DNA from: Variovorax sp. OV700
Lineage (GTDB): Bacteria; Pseudomonadota; Gammaproteobacteria; Burkholderiales; Burkholderiaceae_C
Direction: 5' to 3'
DNA length: 64,000 nucleotides
Assembly (NCBI RefSeq): GCF_900099805.1
Contig: NZ_FNDR01000002.1
Span: 558,001 to 622,000, forward strand
Both the position numbers and the translations under genes were made by a program. Each line of letters begins with the position of its first letter. Position 1 is the first letter of the stretch. The notes under the pieces were generated by a model. It was not told the DNA's origin. It saw only the letters and a program-made list of their open reading frames with translations, and ran no database searches. Below are positions 1 through 8,400 of the stretch, in pieces.

Positions 1-357
1 CTGCCCTACCAAGGCAGTTTTTTCACCCTTGAATTGCCTTCCGGAGAGGGCATGGTCACGGCAGGCATGCGCGGAAATGTTTGGCGCTCCCCTGACGCCG
101 GCAGCACCTGGCAGCAGCTTCCATCCCCTTCGGCGGCGGCCATCGTTGCCTCCGGCCTGCGCCCCGACGGCAGCTTCGTGCTTGCGAGCCAGGCAGGGCA
201 GTTGATCTCCGACACGGGCGCCTCACTGGAGGTGATGAAGCTTCCGCCGCTTCCGCCTCTCACCGGGGTGCTGCCTCTTCCCGGAGAAGCACTTCTCGCC
301 CTCAGCGTCGAGGGCGCGCATCTCTTCCCGCCCCTTGCTGGCAAGACCACCTCCTGA
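1..357 (+). CDS. YCF48-like beta-propeller protein, C-terminal part
   Basis: The frame is open from the window edge and stops with TGA at 355-357, so only the last ~118 residues are present. The text contains a BNR/YCF48-type blade: a W-R-S-x-D-x-G-x-T-W block followed by short hydrophobic strands. Proteins of this family are secreted or periplasmic beta-propellers. In Proteobacteria they often sit directly upstream of an MMPL/RND exporter gene, as here, only 5 bp away. They are thought to assist that exporter, but no biochemical role can be read from the fragment. The assignment to the YCF48/BNR fold is fairly safe; the function is unknown. Confidence 0.6.
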   Translation: MPYQGSFFTLELPSGEGMVTAGMRGNVWRSPDAGSTWQQLPSPSAAAIVASGLRPDGSFVLASQAGQLISDTGASLEVMKLPPLPPLTGVLPLPGEALLALSVEGAHLFPPLAGKTTS

Positions 358-362
358 TCATC

Positions 363-2771
363 ATGCATCCTTCCAACGGCAGCGGAGCCGATTCCGCGGC
401 GCAACTAGATCCGGCTTCCGGCTCGTTTCTCGAGCGCGCGATCTTCAATCATCGGCGGGTCATCATGTGTCTGTGCGCACTGATCACCCTCGTGCTCGGC
501 TGGCAAGCAACGCGGCTGCAGCTCAACGCGAGTTTCGAGAAAACGATTCCTGTCCATCATCCATACGTTCAGAATTATCTGAAGCACCAGACGGACCTGA
601 GCGGCCTCGGCAATGCCGTTCGGATCGCGGTAGCGAACCCCGGCGGCACGATCTACGAATCCGCGTATCTTGATGCGCTGCGCCGGCTCAGCGACGAGGT
701 ATTCCTCATCCCCGGTGTGGCACGCAACCAGATGAAGTCACTGTGGACGCCCACGACCCGCTGGGTTGGTGTCACGGAAGACGGTCTCGAAGGTGGGCCG
801 GTGATCCCCGACGGATACGACGGCTCGGCCACAAGCCTCGCGAATCTGCAATCCAATATCGCTCGATCCGGAGAAATTGGGCAGCTCGTGGCATTGGACG
901 CCCGTTCCAGCGTGATCTACGTTCCCTTGCTGGCGAAAGACCCCGAGGGACGACCTCTCGACTACACCCAGCTGGCCACCCGCCTCGAGGAACTTCGCAA
1001 CAAATACGAGGGGCAAGGCCTGACCATACATATCGTCGGCTTCGCCAAGATCGTCGGCGATCTGATCGAAGGCGTGCGCTCCGTGGTGATGTTCTTCGGC
1101 TTCGCCGTCGTGATCGCGGCAGGCATGGTCTTCTGGTACACGCGATGCCTTCGATCGACTGCGCTCGTACTGGTCGCATCCCTCACCGCCGTGGTGTGGG
1201 AGCTTGGGCTCCTCCCGACGCTCGGATTCGCGCTCGACCCGTATTCGATACTCGTGCCGTTTCTCGTCTTCGCAATCGGCATGAGCCACGGCGCGCAAAA
1301 GATGAACGGCATCATGCAGGACGTCGGCCGCGGCATGCACAAGCTGGTTGCGGCCCGACTCACGTTTCGGCGCCTCTTTCTCGCGGGCTTGACGGCGCTG
1401 CTCGCCGACGTCGTCGGGTTCGCCGTGCTCTTGGTCATCGACATCCAGTCCATCCGTGAACTGGCCATCGCGGCCAGTCTGGGAGTCGGCGCCTTGATCT
1501 TCACCAACCTGATCCTGCTGCCGGTGCTTCTAAGCTACACCGGTGTCAGCGCCAAGGCGGCCGAACGCAGCCTCAGATCGCAGCAACCCGGCCGGACGAA
1601 ACACCCCGTCTGGGCCGTGCTCGATCTGTTCACGCGCAAGCGATACGCCAGTGTGGCGGTGATCACGGGCCTGATCATGGCGGTCGCAGGGATGTTTGCG
1701 AGCACGCACCTGAAGATCGGCGATTTGGATCCAGGGGCCCCGGAGCTGCGCTCCCACAGCCGTTACAACCGCGACGTCGCCTTCATGAATGCCGCCTACG
1801 GCGCGTCCAGTGATGTGCTCGCCATCATGGTGAAGGTACCGGACGGCCAGTGTTCCGTGTACGAAACACTCAACAAGGTCGACGCGCTGGAGTGGGAGCT
1901 GCGCCAACTGGAAGGTGTCGAGAGCACCAACACGCTCGCACTGCTGAATCGACGCGTGCTCACCGGCTTGAACGAGGGAAATCCGAAATGGTTCGAGTTT
2001 CTTCCGAATCAGGACATGCTGAACACAGTGACGGCCGGCGCCCCAAGGGGTCTCTACAACGAGGCGTGCAACCTGTTGACGATGTATGTGTTTCTCAGGG
2101 ATCACCGCGCCGACACGCTGACCCGCGTGCGGGAGCACGTGGAGAATTTCGCCCGTGAGAACGACACCACTGACGTGCGCTTCCTGTTGGCTGCAGGAAA
2201 TGCTGGCATTGAAGCCACCACCAACATCGTCGTCAAGGACGCATGGCGGCAGATGCTCTTCCTCGTCTATGGCGCTGTCGTGGTCCTGTGCTTCGTCACG
2301 TTCCGGTCCTGGCGTGCAGTGGTGGTTGCCGTGCTACCACTGGTGCTCACCTCCTTCCTGGCGGAAGCCTTGATGGTTGCCTTGGGCATGGGAATCAAGG
2401 TGGCGACCCTGCCCGTCATCGCCCTGGGGGTCGGCATCGGGGTCGACTACGCGCTGTACATCCTGTCCGTGACGCTCGCGCAACTGCGAGATGGCAAGTC
2501 CTTGTCGGAGGCCTATCACCAGTCTCTGCTTTTCACCGGCAAGGTGGTGATGCTCACCGGGTTCACGCTTGCGGTGGGCGTCATTACCTGGATTGCGAGC
2601 CCGATCAAGTTTCAGGCCGACATGGGTGTGCTCCTCGCGTTCATGTTCCTCTGGAACATGCTCGGCGCGCTGGTGCTGCTGCCGGCCCTCGCGTACTTCC
2701 TGCTGCCGATGGGCGCCAAGGGCCCATCGACCGCCGCAGCCCTGCGCCCAACCGAAACCCTGAGTGTTTAG
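363..2771 (+). CDS. MMPL/RND-superfamily exporter (COG1033 type)
   Basis: This 802-residue inner-membrane protein has the two-fold RND layout. A first membrane helix lies near residues 33-52, followed by a periplasmic loop, five helices at about 235-395, a helix near 430, a second loop, and five helices at about 640-785. The G-V-G-I-G-V-D-Y-A motif near residue 690 is typical of MMPL family helices. The ATG at 363 follows the YCF48-like gene by 5 bp, so the two are probably cotranscribed. Relatives export lipids or hydrophobic compounds using the proton gradient; the substrate here cannot be told. Its stop overlaps the stop of the convergent aldehyde dehydrogenase gene by 4 bp. Confidence 0.85.
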   Translation: MHPSNGSGADSAAQLDPASGSFLERAIFNHRRVIMCLCALITLVLGWQATRLQLNASFEKTIPVHHPYVQNYLKHQTDLSGLGNAVRIAVANPGGTIYESAYLDALRRLSDEVFLIPGVARNQMKSLWTPTTRWVGVTEDGLEGGPVIPDGYDGSATSLANLQSNIARSGEIGQLVALDARSSVIYVPLLAKDPEGRPLDYTQLATRLEELRNKYEGQGLTIHIVGFAKIVGDLIEGVRSVVMFFGFAVVIAAGMVFWYTRCLRSTALVLVASLTAVVWELGLLPTLGFALDPYSILVPFLVFAIGMSHGAQKMNGIMQDVGRGMHKLVAARLTFRRLFLAGLTALLADVVGFAVLLVIDIQSIRELAIAASLGVGALIFTNLILLPVLLSYTGVSAKAAERSLRSQQPGRTKHPVWAVLDLFTRKRYASVAVITGLIMAVAGMFASTHLKIGDLDPGAPELRSHSRYNRDVAFMNAAYGASSDVLAIMVKVPDGQCSVYETLNKVDALEWELRQLEGVESTNTLALLNRRVLTGLNEGNPKWFEFLPNQDMLNTVTAGAPRGLYNEACNLLTMYVFLRDHRADTLTRVREHVENFARENDTTDVRFLLAAGNAGIEATTNIVVKDAWRQMLFLVYGAVVVLCFVTFRSWRAVVVAVLPLVLTSFLAEALMVALGMGIKVATLPVIALGVGIGVDYALYILSVTLAQLRDGKSLSEAYHQSLLFTGKVVMLTGFTLAVGVITWIASPIKFQADMGVLLAFMFLWNMLGALVLLPALAYFLLPMGAKGPSTAAALRPTETLSV

Positions 2772-4243
2772 CTGAACGCTGGCGCAAGGCCATCCCAGCA
2801 CAGGTACTTGATCTCCAGGAACTCCTCGATGCCGTGGTGCGAGCCTTCGCGCCCCAGCCCGCTCTGCTTCACGCCGCCGAACGGGGCCACTTCGTTCGAG
2901 ATCAACCCGCAGTTGATGCCGATCATCCCGGACTCGATGGCCGCCGAAGCCCGCCAGATGCGCGCGGCGTCGCGGCTGTAGAGATAGGCGGCAAGCCCGA
3001 ACTCGGTCGCGTTGGCGATCGCGTACGCCTCCTCGTCCTTCTCGAAGCGAAAGAGCGGCGCGAGAGGGCCGAAGGTCTCTTCGCGCGCCAGCGCCATCTG
3101 CGAGGTGGCACCCGCAACCACGGTGGGTTCGAAGAAGCGGCCTCCCAGCGGATGGCGGTGCCCGCCATGCAGCACGGTCGCACCGTGCGCGACGGCATCC
3201 GCGATGTGCTCTTCGACCTTCCGAACGGCCCCGTCATCGATCAACGGGCCGAGCTGCACGTCTGACTCAAGGCCATTGCCGACGCGCAGCTTGCGAACGC
3301 GCTCGACCAGCTTCGCGGCAAATGCGTCGTACACGCCCGCCTGGACGAGCACCCTGTTGGCGCTGATGCAGGCCTGGCCGGTGTTGCGGAACTTGGCCGC
3401 CACCACGCCGTCCGCGGCCGCATCCAGATCCGCATCGTCGAAGACGATGAAGGGTGCGTTGCCTCCCAGTTCCATCGAGCATTTCTTGATGGTGCCCGCG
3501 GCTTGCGCGAGCAACACGCGCCCTACTTCGGTCGAGCCGGTGAAGGTGATCTTGCGCACGAGCGGGTGCGACGTGAGCTGGCTGCCGATGTCGCGCGTGT
3601 CGTTGCCGGTCACCACATTGAACACACCCGCGGGCACGCCGGCGCGCCGGCCCAGTTCCGCCAATGCCAGTGCGGTGAGCGGCGTCTGGCTCGCGGGCTT
3701 GACGACCATGCTGCAGCCCGCGGCCAGCGCGGGACCGGCCTTGCGCGTGATCATGGCCGCGGGAAAATTCCAGGGCGTGATCGCCGCGCAGACGCCGATC
3801 GGCTCCTTCAGCACCACGATGCGCTGGGTGTCCTTGGGCGCGGGAATCAGGTCGCCGCGCACCCGCTTGGCTTCCTCGGAAAACCACTGGAGGAACGATG
3901 CCGCGTACTGCACCTCGGTCTTGGCTTCGGCCAGCGGCTTGCCCTCCTCCAGGGTGATCAAGGTCGCCAGATCGTCGCCGTGCAGGACCATGAGCTCGTA
4001 CCAGCGGCGCAGCACCTCGGAGCGGTGCTTGGCCGTGGTCTTGCGCCAGTCGAGAAAGGCGCGGTGCGCCACCTCGATGGCCTGCGCCGTCTCGTCCTGC
4101 CGGAAACGGGGGAGCTCGACAAGCGGTTCATCGGTGGCCGGGTTGCGCAAGGTGTACTTGCCGTGCGGCGTGGCATCGATCCACTCGCCGCCCACGAAGG
4201 CGGCGGCGCGGAACAGTTCGGGGTCTTTGAGCAGGTTCTTCAT
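2768..4243 (-). CDS. NAD(P)-dependent aldehyde dehydrogenase, succinate-semialdehyde dehydrogenase-like
   Basis: A complete ALDH-superfamily protein of ~491 residues of the GabD type. Counting from an ATG at 4255, the catalytic Glu is at 262 (M-E-L-G-G-N) and the nucleophile Cys at 296 (N-T-G-Q-A-C). The T-P-W-N-F-P cofactor segment is at 160-165. The frame can start at 4255, where the ATG shares one base with the stop of the preceding gene (TGATG), or at 4243. I prefer 4243 because the paralogue at 28717-30192 begins at the equivalent Met. It is last in the run DapA-like, Bug, OCD, ALDH and should oxidise a semialdehyde made by those enzymes. The true substrate is not known. Confidence 0.9.
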   Translation of the reverse strand: MKNLLKDPELFRAAAFVGGEWIDATPHGKYTLRNPATDEPLVELPRFRQDETAQAIEVAHRAFLDWRKTTAKHRSEVLRRWYELMVLHGDDLATLITLEEGKPLAEAKTEVQYAASFLQWFSEEAKRVRGDLIPAPKDTQRIVVLKEPIGVCAAITPWNFPAAMITRKAGPALAAGCSMVVKPASQTPLTALALAELGRRAGVPAGVFNVVTGNDTRDIGSQLTSHPLVRKITFTGSTEVGRVLLAQAAGTIKKCSMELGGNAPFIVFDDADLDAAADGVVAAKFRNTGQACISANRVLVQAGVYDAFAAKLVERVRKLRVGNGLESDVQLGPLIDDGAVRKVEEHIADAVAHGATVLHGGHRHPLGGRFFEPTVVAGATSQMALAREETFGPLAPLFRFEKDEEAYAIANATEFGLAAYLYSRDAARIWRASAAIESGMIGINCGLISNEVAPFGGVKQSGLGREGSHHGIEEFLEIKYLCWDGLAPAFS

Positions 4244-4254
4244 GATTCTTTGCA

Positions 4255-5298
4255 TCAGCCGATGCGCTTGGTTTCGAATCGGATCGGTAGCGGCGTCGCC
4301 AGGCCGGCGGCGCGCGCAAGATCGAGGATCATCCCGGCGACCACCACGTCCTGAAGGCCGGATCCGACCGACTTGTACATGGCCACCTCGCCTTCGCGTC
4401 GGGCGCCGCTTGCCTTGCCGGACATCAGGTCATTGAGGCTGATGCACTTGGCGTCAGGCTCGACACCGTCCCGCCGGGCCGCCAGCATGTCCCCGGACTC
4501 CTCGAGCACTTCCTCCACGTTGTCGCAGACGATGAGGCCGGCGCGGGCCACCACGCTGCTGTCGACTTCGCGCTGGTCGGGCAGCGTCGATCCGATGGAA
4601 ACCACCGTTGCATGAGGCGCGAGCCACTCGCCGTGCAGGATGGGTTCCTCGCCATAAGAACGGGCCGCCGCCAGCACGATGTCGGCGCCGCCCACGGCTT
4701 CTGCGGGCGATTCGACGGCGTGCGCACGAACCCCAAGCTCAGCGCCCAGTGCCTCGGCGAAGGCCTCGCGCTTAGCCTTCGTCGGGCTGTAGACCCTGAT
4801 CTCGTGCAGCTCGCGCACCGCGGCGATGGCGAGCGTGTGCATGCGCGCTTCCAAGCCGCTGCCGAGGACGGCGAGGCTTGCAGGGCGCTCCGGCGCCAGC
4901 CGATCCAGGGCGGCGGCCGACGTGGCGGCCGTGCGGTAGGCGGTGACGAGGTTGCCGTCCACGATCGCGGCCAGCGAGCCTGTGGTGGCATCGAACAGGA
5001 CGGCGGCGTACTCGAGCTGCCGGCCCGCCGCACCGAAGGCCATGCCCATCAGCTTGGCGCCGTAGTAGCGCGAGCCCGGCGGCACCGCGGTCATGGTCCG
5101 CAGCGAAGCACGCTCCGCGGCGCCCGCGGCAATGGTGCGCCGAGGCACCGCGTTCGGTCCCATCGGCCGTGCATAGGTGTCCTGCAAGGCACGCACCGCC
5201 GGCAGCCACTGGAAAACGGCAGCCGCGGTTTCGGAGGAGACGAACACGGGCGCTTCGGCCGCGGCGCTCTCGGGAAGTTTGGGGTTGGTGGAGCTCAT
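4255..5298 (-). CDS. Ornithine cyclodeaminase / mu-crystallin family protein
   Basis: A 347-residue OCD/mu-crystallin protein. The hallmark segments are all present: G-A-K-L-M near residue 85, D-G-N-L-V-T-A-Y-R-T-A-A-T near 120, a Rossmann nucleotide site V-L-G-S-G-L-E-A near 150, V-S-I-G-S-T-L-P near 240, and Y-K-S-V-G-S-G-L-Q-D near 315. Members act as NAD(P)-dependent ornithine cyclodeaminases, alanine dehydrogenases or reductases of cyclic imino acids such as pyrroline-2-carboxylate. A neighbouring DapA-like lyase and semialdehyde dehydrogenase favour a role on an amino or imino acid. It overlaps the Bug gene upstream by 4 bp and abuts the aldehyde dehydrogenase, showing translational coupling. 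A paralogue lies at 31243-32316. Confidence 0.85.
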   Translation of the reverse strand: MSSTNPKLPESAAAEAPVFVSSETAAAVFQWLPAVRALQDTYARPMGPNAVPRRTIAAGAAERASLRTMTAVPPGSRYYGAKLMGMAFGAAGRQLEYAAVLFDATTGSLAAIVDGNLVTAYRTAATSAAALDRLAPERPASLAVLGSGLEARMHTLAIAAVRELHEIRVYSPTKAKREAFAEALGAELGVRAHAVESPAEAVGGADIVLAAARSYGEEPILHGEWLAPHATVVSIGSTLPDQREVDSSVVARAGLIVCDNVEEVLEESGDMLAARRDGVEPDAKCISLNDLMSGKASGARREGEVAMYKSVGSGLQDVVVAGMILDLARAAGLATPLPIRFETKRIG

Positions 5299-6245
5299 TC
5301 GAATTTCAGTTTGGCTTCGTGGATGACGCGCCTGTACAGATCGGTGTCGTGGCGCACCTGATCGATCAGCAGGCTTGGAGGGCCGGAACGCGGGACCATG
5401 CCGAGTTCGCGGAAGCGGGCCTTCAGCGCTTCTTTCTGCAGGACGGTGTTCAGCGCCTGGTTCAGCCGCTCGACCACTGCCGCGGGCGTGCCCGGCGGCG
5501 CGAAGATGCCGAGCCAGGAGTTCGTCTCCATGCCCTTGAGCCCGGCTTCCGCGACGGTGGGAACGTCCGGCATGCGCGGATCGCGGTCGGTGCCCGACAC
5601 CGCGAGGATCCTGACCTTGCCGGTCTTCGCGAGTTCGAGCGCCGTGCCGTCGAAGGTGAGATCGACCCGGCCCGCGGCCACCTCGGTGAGCGCGTTCGAG
5701 GTGGACCGGAACGGCACGTGGACCAGATCGGTGCCGGTCAATGACTTGAACAGCTCGCCTCCCAGGTGCGCCCCGCTGCCCGGGCCGGCGCTGCCGTAGG
5801 TCAGCTTGCCCGGGTTCTTGCGTGCGTGGTCGACGAATTCCTGCAGCGTCTTGACGGGCAGCTGCGCATTGACGACCACCGCGATGGGATAGACCGAAGC
5901 GATGCCCACCGGTGCGGCGGCCGTTGGCGCGTCGTACTTCACCGAAGGATCGACCAGCGGGAGGATGCTGTAGGCGATGTTGGTGAGCAGCAGCGTGTTG
6001 CCGTCCGGCTTGGCGCCGAACACGGCGGAAGTTCCGATCCGCGTGCCGCCGCCTGGCCGGTTCTCGATGATCACGGGCTGTCCCAGCGCTTGGCCGAGCT
6101 GCTCGCAGATGACTCGCGCGCCGATGTCGGTGAAACCGCCCGCGGCATAAGGCACGATCACACGGACAGCCTCCGCGGCGCGCACCGATGAAAGCAGCAG
6201 GCCGCCTGCCCCGCCGATGAATGTGCGGCGTCTCAGGAATGTCAT
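5295..6245 (-). CDS. Bug/TctC-family periplasmic solute receptor
   Basis: Bug receptors capture carboxylates for tripartite tricarboxylate transporters. The protein begins with a twin-arginine-like leader (R-R-R-T-F followed by a glycine- and leucine-rich stretch). The mature domain has the family signatures: I-V-P-Y-A-A-G-G near the N-terminus, V-I-E-N-R-P-G-G, the K-L-T-Y-G-S-A-G-P-G-S-G loop, and V-P-T-V-A-E-A-G in the C-terminal half. I chose the ATG at 6245 because a GAGACA box lies before it; an upstream ATG at 6269 has no ribosome site. The stop overlaps the OCD start by 4 bp. No membrane subunits are nearby. The ligand is probably the substrate of this operon. Confidence 0.85.
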   Translation of the reverse strand: MTFLRRRTFIGGAGGLLLSSVRAAEAVRVIVPYAAGGFTDIGARVICEQLGQALGQPVIIENRPGGGTRIGTSAVFGAKPDGNTLLLTNIAYSILPLVDPSVKYDAPTAAAPVGIASVYPIAVVVNAQLPVKTLQEFVDHARKNPGKLTYGSAGPGSGAHLGGELFKSLTGTDLVHVPFRSTSNALTEVAAGRVDLTFDGTALELAKTGKVRILAVSGTDRDPRMPDVPTVAEAGLKGMETNSWLGIFAPPGTPAAVVERLNQALNTVLQKEALKARFRELGMVPRSGPPSLLIDQVRHDTDLYRRVIHEAKLKFE

Positions 6246-6288
6246 GGTCTTGTCTCGTTTTTCTAGCATTGGCTATCCAGCAACCGCG

Positions 6289-7308
6289 TCAGCAAGGATG
6301 CCGCCCGACCATGAAGGCGCTGTCCGGATCGGAGGTCACCGGCAGTCCCGAAGCCACCAGCCCCTGACGAAGCATCTTCAGGAACCGATCGGGGATGCGC
6401 ATGGCCGGAGCCCGCAGCGGCCCGCCATTGAAGCCGGCAAGCCAGTCCTGGTACTTCCACATGGTCCGGTTCAACACCGATGTGCCGCCGATGTAGGCCT
6501 GGGTGGCCGCCCCGTTGGCGCCGCGTGCCGGGTTGACCTTCCAGTACAGCTCCATCGCCTCCTCCCACTTTCCGGTGCGGGCCAGCTCGAAGGCGCGCGG
6601 ATAGTAGTCGCCCATCCACTGCGTGTTGCTGGTGCCGGAGAACTGCATCTTCATCAGGCTCATGAGCGGGATGGCGTCGCCCTCGATCGGGCAGCTGATG
6701 ACGACCTCGTCGCGAAAGTGGTGGTACATCTCGCAGATGCCGGCCGGCAGCGGAAAGCCCTGTTCCGACTTGATCGCCACGATGTTCGGGCAGGCCTCGA
6801 GCAGCCGCCGCACCAGCGCGACCGACATGCCTGCCGGATGGATGCGCTCGAAGCCCCAAGCCGGCAACGGAAACAGCATCACGCCCAGCTTGGTCGCGTC
6901 ACACAGTTCCTTGGTGTAGTCGAAGACTTCCTGCTCCGTCGTCGGCCAGAACTGCGCGGGATAGGACAGCAGCACCATGGTGGCGCCGGCCGCCTCCGCC
7001 AGCTTCACGGCCTGGATGTTCTCCGCCAGCGTGTTGAAGGCGGCATGAAAGAACAGGCCGAAGTCCGGACCCGCGGTCTCCGCTGCCCAGGCAGTGAACT
7101 GCGCGTTCTCCTCCGGCGAGATAGCGACTTCGGCGCACAGCAGCGTGTGCTTGAACCCGAGCTCCTTGGCCAGCGCGACGTCATAGCGGATGCCGCGCTC
7201 GTTCAGTCGCTTGAGATCGGCGGAATAGCTCGGGATGGTCACGGAAGAGCAGCCGACCAGGTTGTCACGGGCCCAGGCCCGGGCGTCTGCGCGCTTGTAG
7301 GGAAGCAT
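6289..7308 (-). CDS. Divergent DapA-family (dihydrodipicolinate synthase/N-acetylneuraminate lyase superfamily) protein
   Basis: A 339-residue TIM-barrel protein of the DapA superfamily, which forms a Schiff base between a lysine and a 2-oxoacid. The lysine is Lys180 in I-V-A-I-K-S-E-Q-G. Other family residues are missing. The segment that aligns with G-T-T-G-E reads L-L-C-A-E-V, and the catalytic Tyr of L-Y-N-x-P is Phe146 in M-L-F-P-L-P. The reaction is therefore likely a variant lyase or dehydratase, not dihydrodipicolinate synthesis. It is first in the run leading to Bug, OCD and aldehyde dehydrogenase. The paralogue at 30204-31223 has the same length and changes. Confidence 0.75.
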   Translation of the reverse strand: MLPYKRADARAWARDNLVGCSSVTIPSYSADLKRLNERGIRYDVALAKELGFKHTLLCAEVAISPEENAQFTAWAAETAGPDFGLFFHAAFNTLAENIQAVKLAEAAGATMVLLSYPAQFWPTTEQEVFDYTKELCDATKLGVMLFPLPAWGFERIHPAGMSVALVRRLLEACPNIVAIKSEQGFPLPAGICEMYHHFRDEVVISCPIEGDAIPLMSLMKMQFSGTSNTQWMGDYYPRAFELARTGKWEEAMELYWKVNPARGANGAATQAYIGGTSVLNRTMWKYQDWLAGFNGGPLRAPAMRIPDRFLKMLRQGLVASGLPVTSDPDSAFMVGRHPC

Positions 7309-7346
7309 GTTTGTCTCGATTCGTTTGTGGTGGATTGAAAGCTGTC

Positions 7347-7371
7347 CTCATCGAGGCACAGCAACGATGAG
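7347..7371. promoter_or_regulatory. Inverted repeat upstream of the DapA-like operon
   Basis: A perfect 6-bp inverted repeat, CTCATC at 7347-7352 and GATGAG at 7366-7371, separated by 13 bp. It lies in the 136-bp gap between the LysR gene and the DapA-like gene, about 40 bp before the latter's start. Position and spacing fit a binding site for the adjacent LysR regulator. No -10/-35 pair is obvious. The functional claim is inference. Confidence 0.4.
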
Positions 7372-7444
7372 AGGCACTTTAGGTTCGCCGTGCGCAACGA
7401 GCGAGAGTGCGCACGCGATAGCAGCTATCCACTCCGGCGAAAGC

Positions 7445-8368
7445 TCAGGCGGCGGAGCCTTCTTGCGAAAGGATCGCGGGTGCCATCGACAGAAGGAGCG
7501 CATGGATCTCTCGCGTCGCCAGCGTGTGTGGCCGGTGGCGGGCGACCGCGAGCACGATCGCGCGCGACAGCACAGGCTCCACGATTTTCAGAGCGGCGAG
7601 CCGGCCTTTGTCGTGCGCAGCGATTGACGGGGCGGTGATCGCAAAGCCGGCAGCGGACGCCGCGATCTCGTGCTGCAGGCGGATCGAGTTCGCCTCGGCG
7701 ACGACGCGCAAGCTCAGACCCATCTTGCGCGCGAGTACAACCAGCCGCTCGCGCAGCGGATGAGGTTCGGTCGGCAGCACCAGCGGCAGCCGGGTGACTT
7801 CTTCGAAGCGGATCTCCTGACGACTTGCGAGCGGGTCGCTGCTGGCGGCCACGAGGCATAGAGCGCCCTCCATCAGGACCGGCTCGTCCGCGCTCGCCTC
7901 GCCACCGTCACGCAGCAGCAAGGACAGGTCCAGTCGCCCCTGGTCCAGCATCTCCTGCAGCTGCGAACTGGAGCCCTCCGTCAGGTGCAACCGCACCTGG
8001 GGAAACTGCTGGAGGACGCGCTGGTAGAGCGGGCCCGCGAGCGACGGCACCGTCGAGGGCAACAGACCCAGGCGCACGTCGCCCACCGGCACCCCCCTGC
8101 TCGCGCGGACTTCGTCGGCAAAGCTCTCCGACTCGGCGATCAGGCGCTGAATCCGCGGGTACAGCTGCTCGCCAAGTTCGGTCAGGACCACGCCGCGCCC
8201 CGTCCGGCGAAACAAGGGGGACCCCGCGTCGCGCTCGAGTTGGGCAATGCACCGGCTCACCACCGATTGCGGAACATCCGCCGCCACGGCTGCGCGCGAC
8301 ACCGAGCCCAGCTCCGCCACCTTCACGAAGTGGTGCCAGGCCGCGTCGACGATGGACTTCATGCCCAT
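7445..8368 (-). CDS. LysR-family transcriptional regulator
   Basis: A 307-residue LysR regulator. The N-terminal helix-turn-helix spans about residues 10-65 and contains S-V-S-R-A-A and P-Q-S-V-V-S-R. A LysR substrate-binding domain follows from about residue 95 (V-G-D-V-R-L-G-L-L-P). I start it at the Met of M-G-M-K at 8368, since the open frame further upstream overlaps the FAD monooxygenase gene and is not LysR-like. It is close in sequence to the LysR at 32357-33286, which sits beside the paralogous operon, so the two regulators duplicated along with their enzymes. It probably controls the operon at 7308-2768, with a DapA- or OCD-related metabolite as effector. Confidence 0.88.
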   Translation of the reverse strand: MGMKSIVDAAWHHFVKVAELGSVSRAAVAADVPQSVVSRCIAQLERDAGSPLFRRTGRGVVLTELGEQLYPRIQRLIAESESFADEVRASRGVPVGDVRLGLLPSTVPSLAGPLYQRVLQQFPQVRLHLTEGSSSQLQEMLDQGRLDLSLLLRDGGEASADEPVLMEGALCLVAASSDPLASRQEIRFEEVTRLPLVLPTEPHPLRERLVVLARKMGLSLRVVAEANSIRLQHEIAASAAGFAITAPSIAAHDKGRLAALKIVEPVLSRAIVLAVARHRPHTLATREIHALLLSMAPAILSQEGSAA

Positions 8369-8400
8369 GATTTTCCGCCCTTCGCGACCGCGGGGGACAC

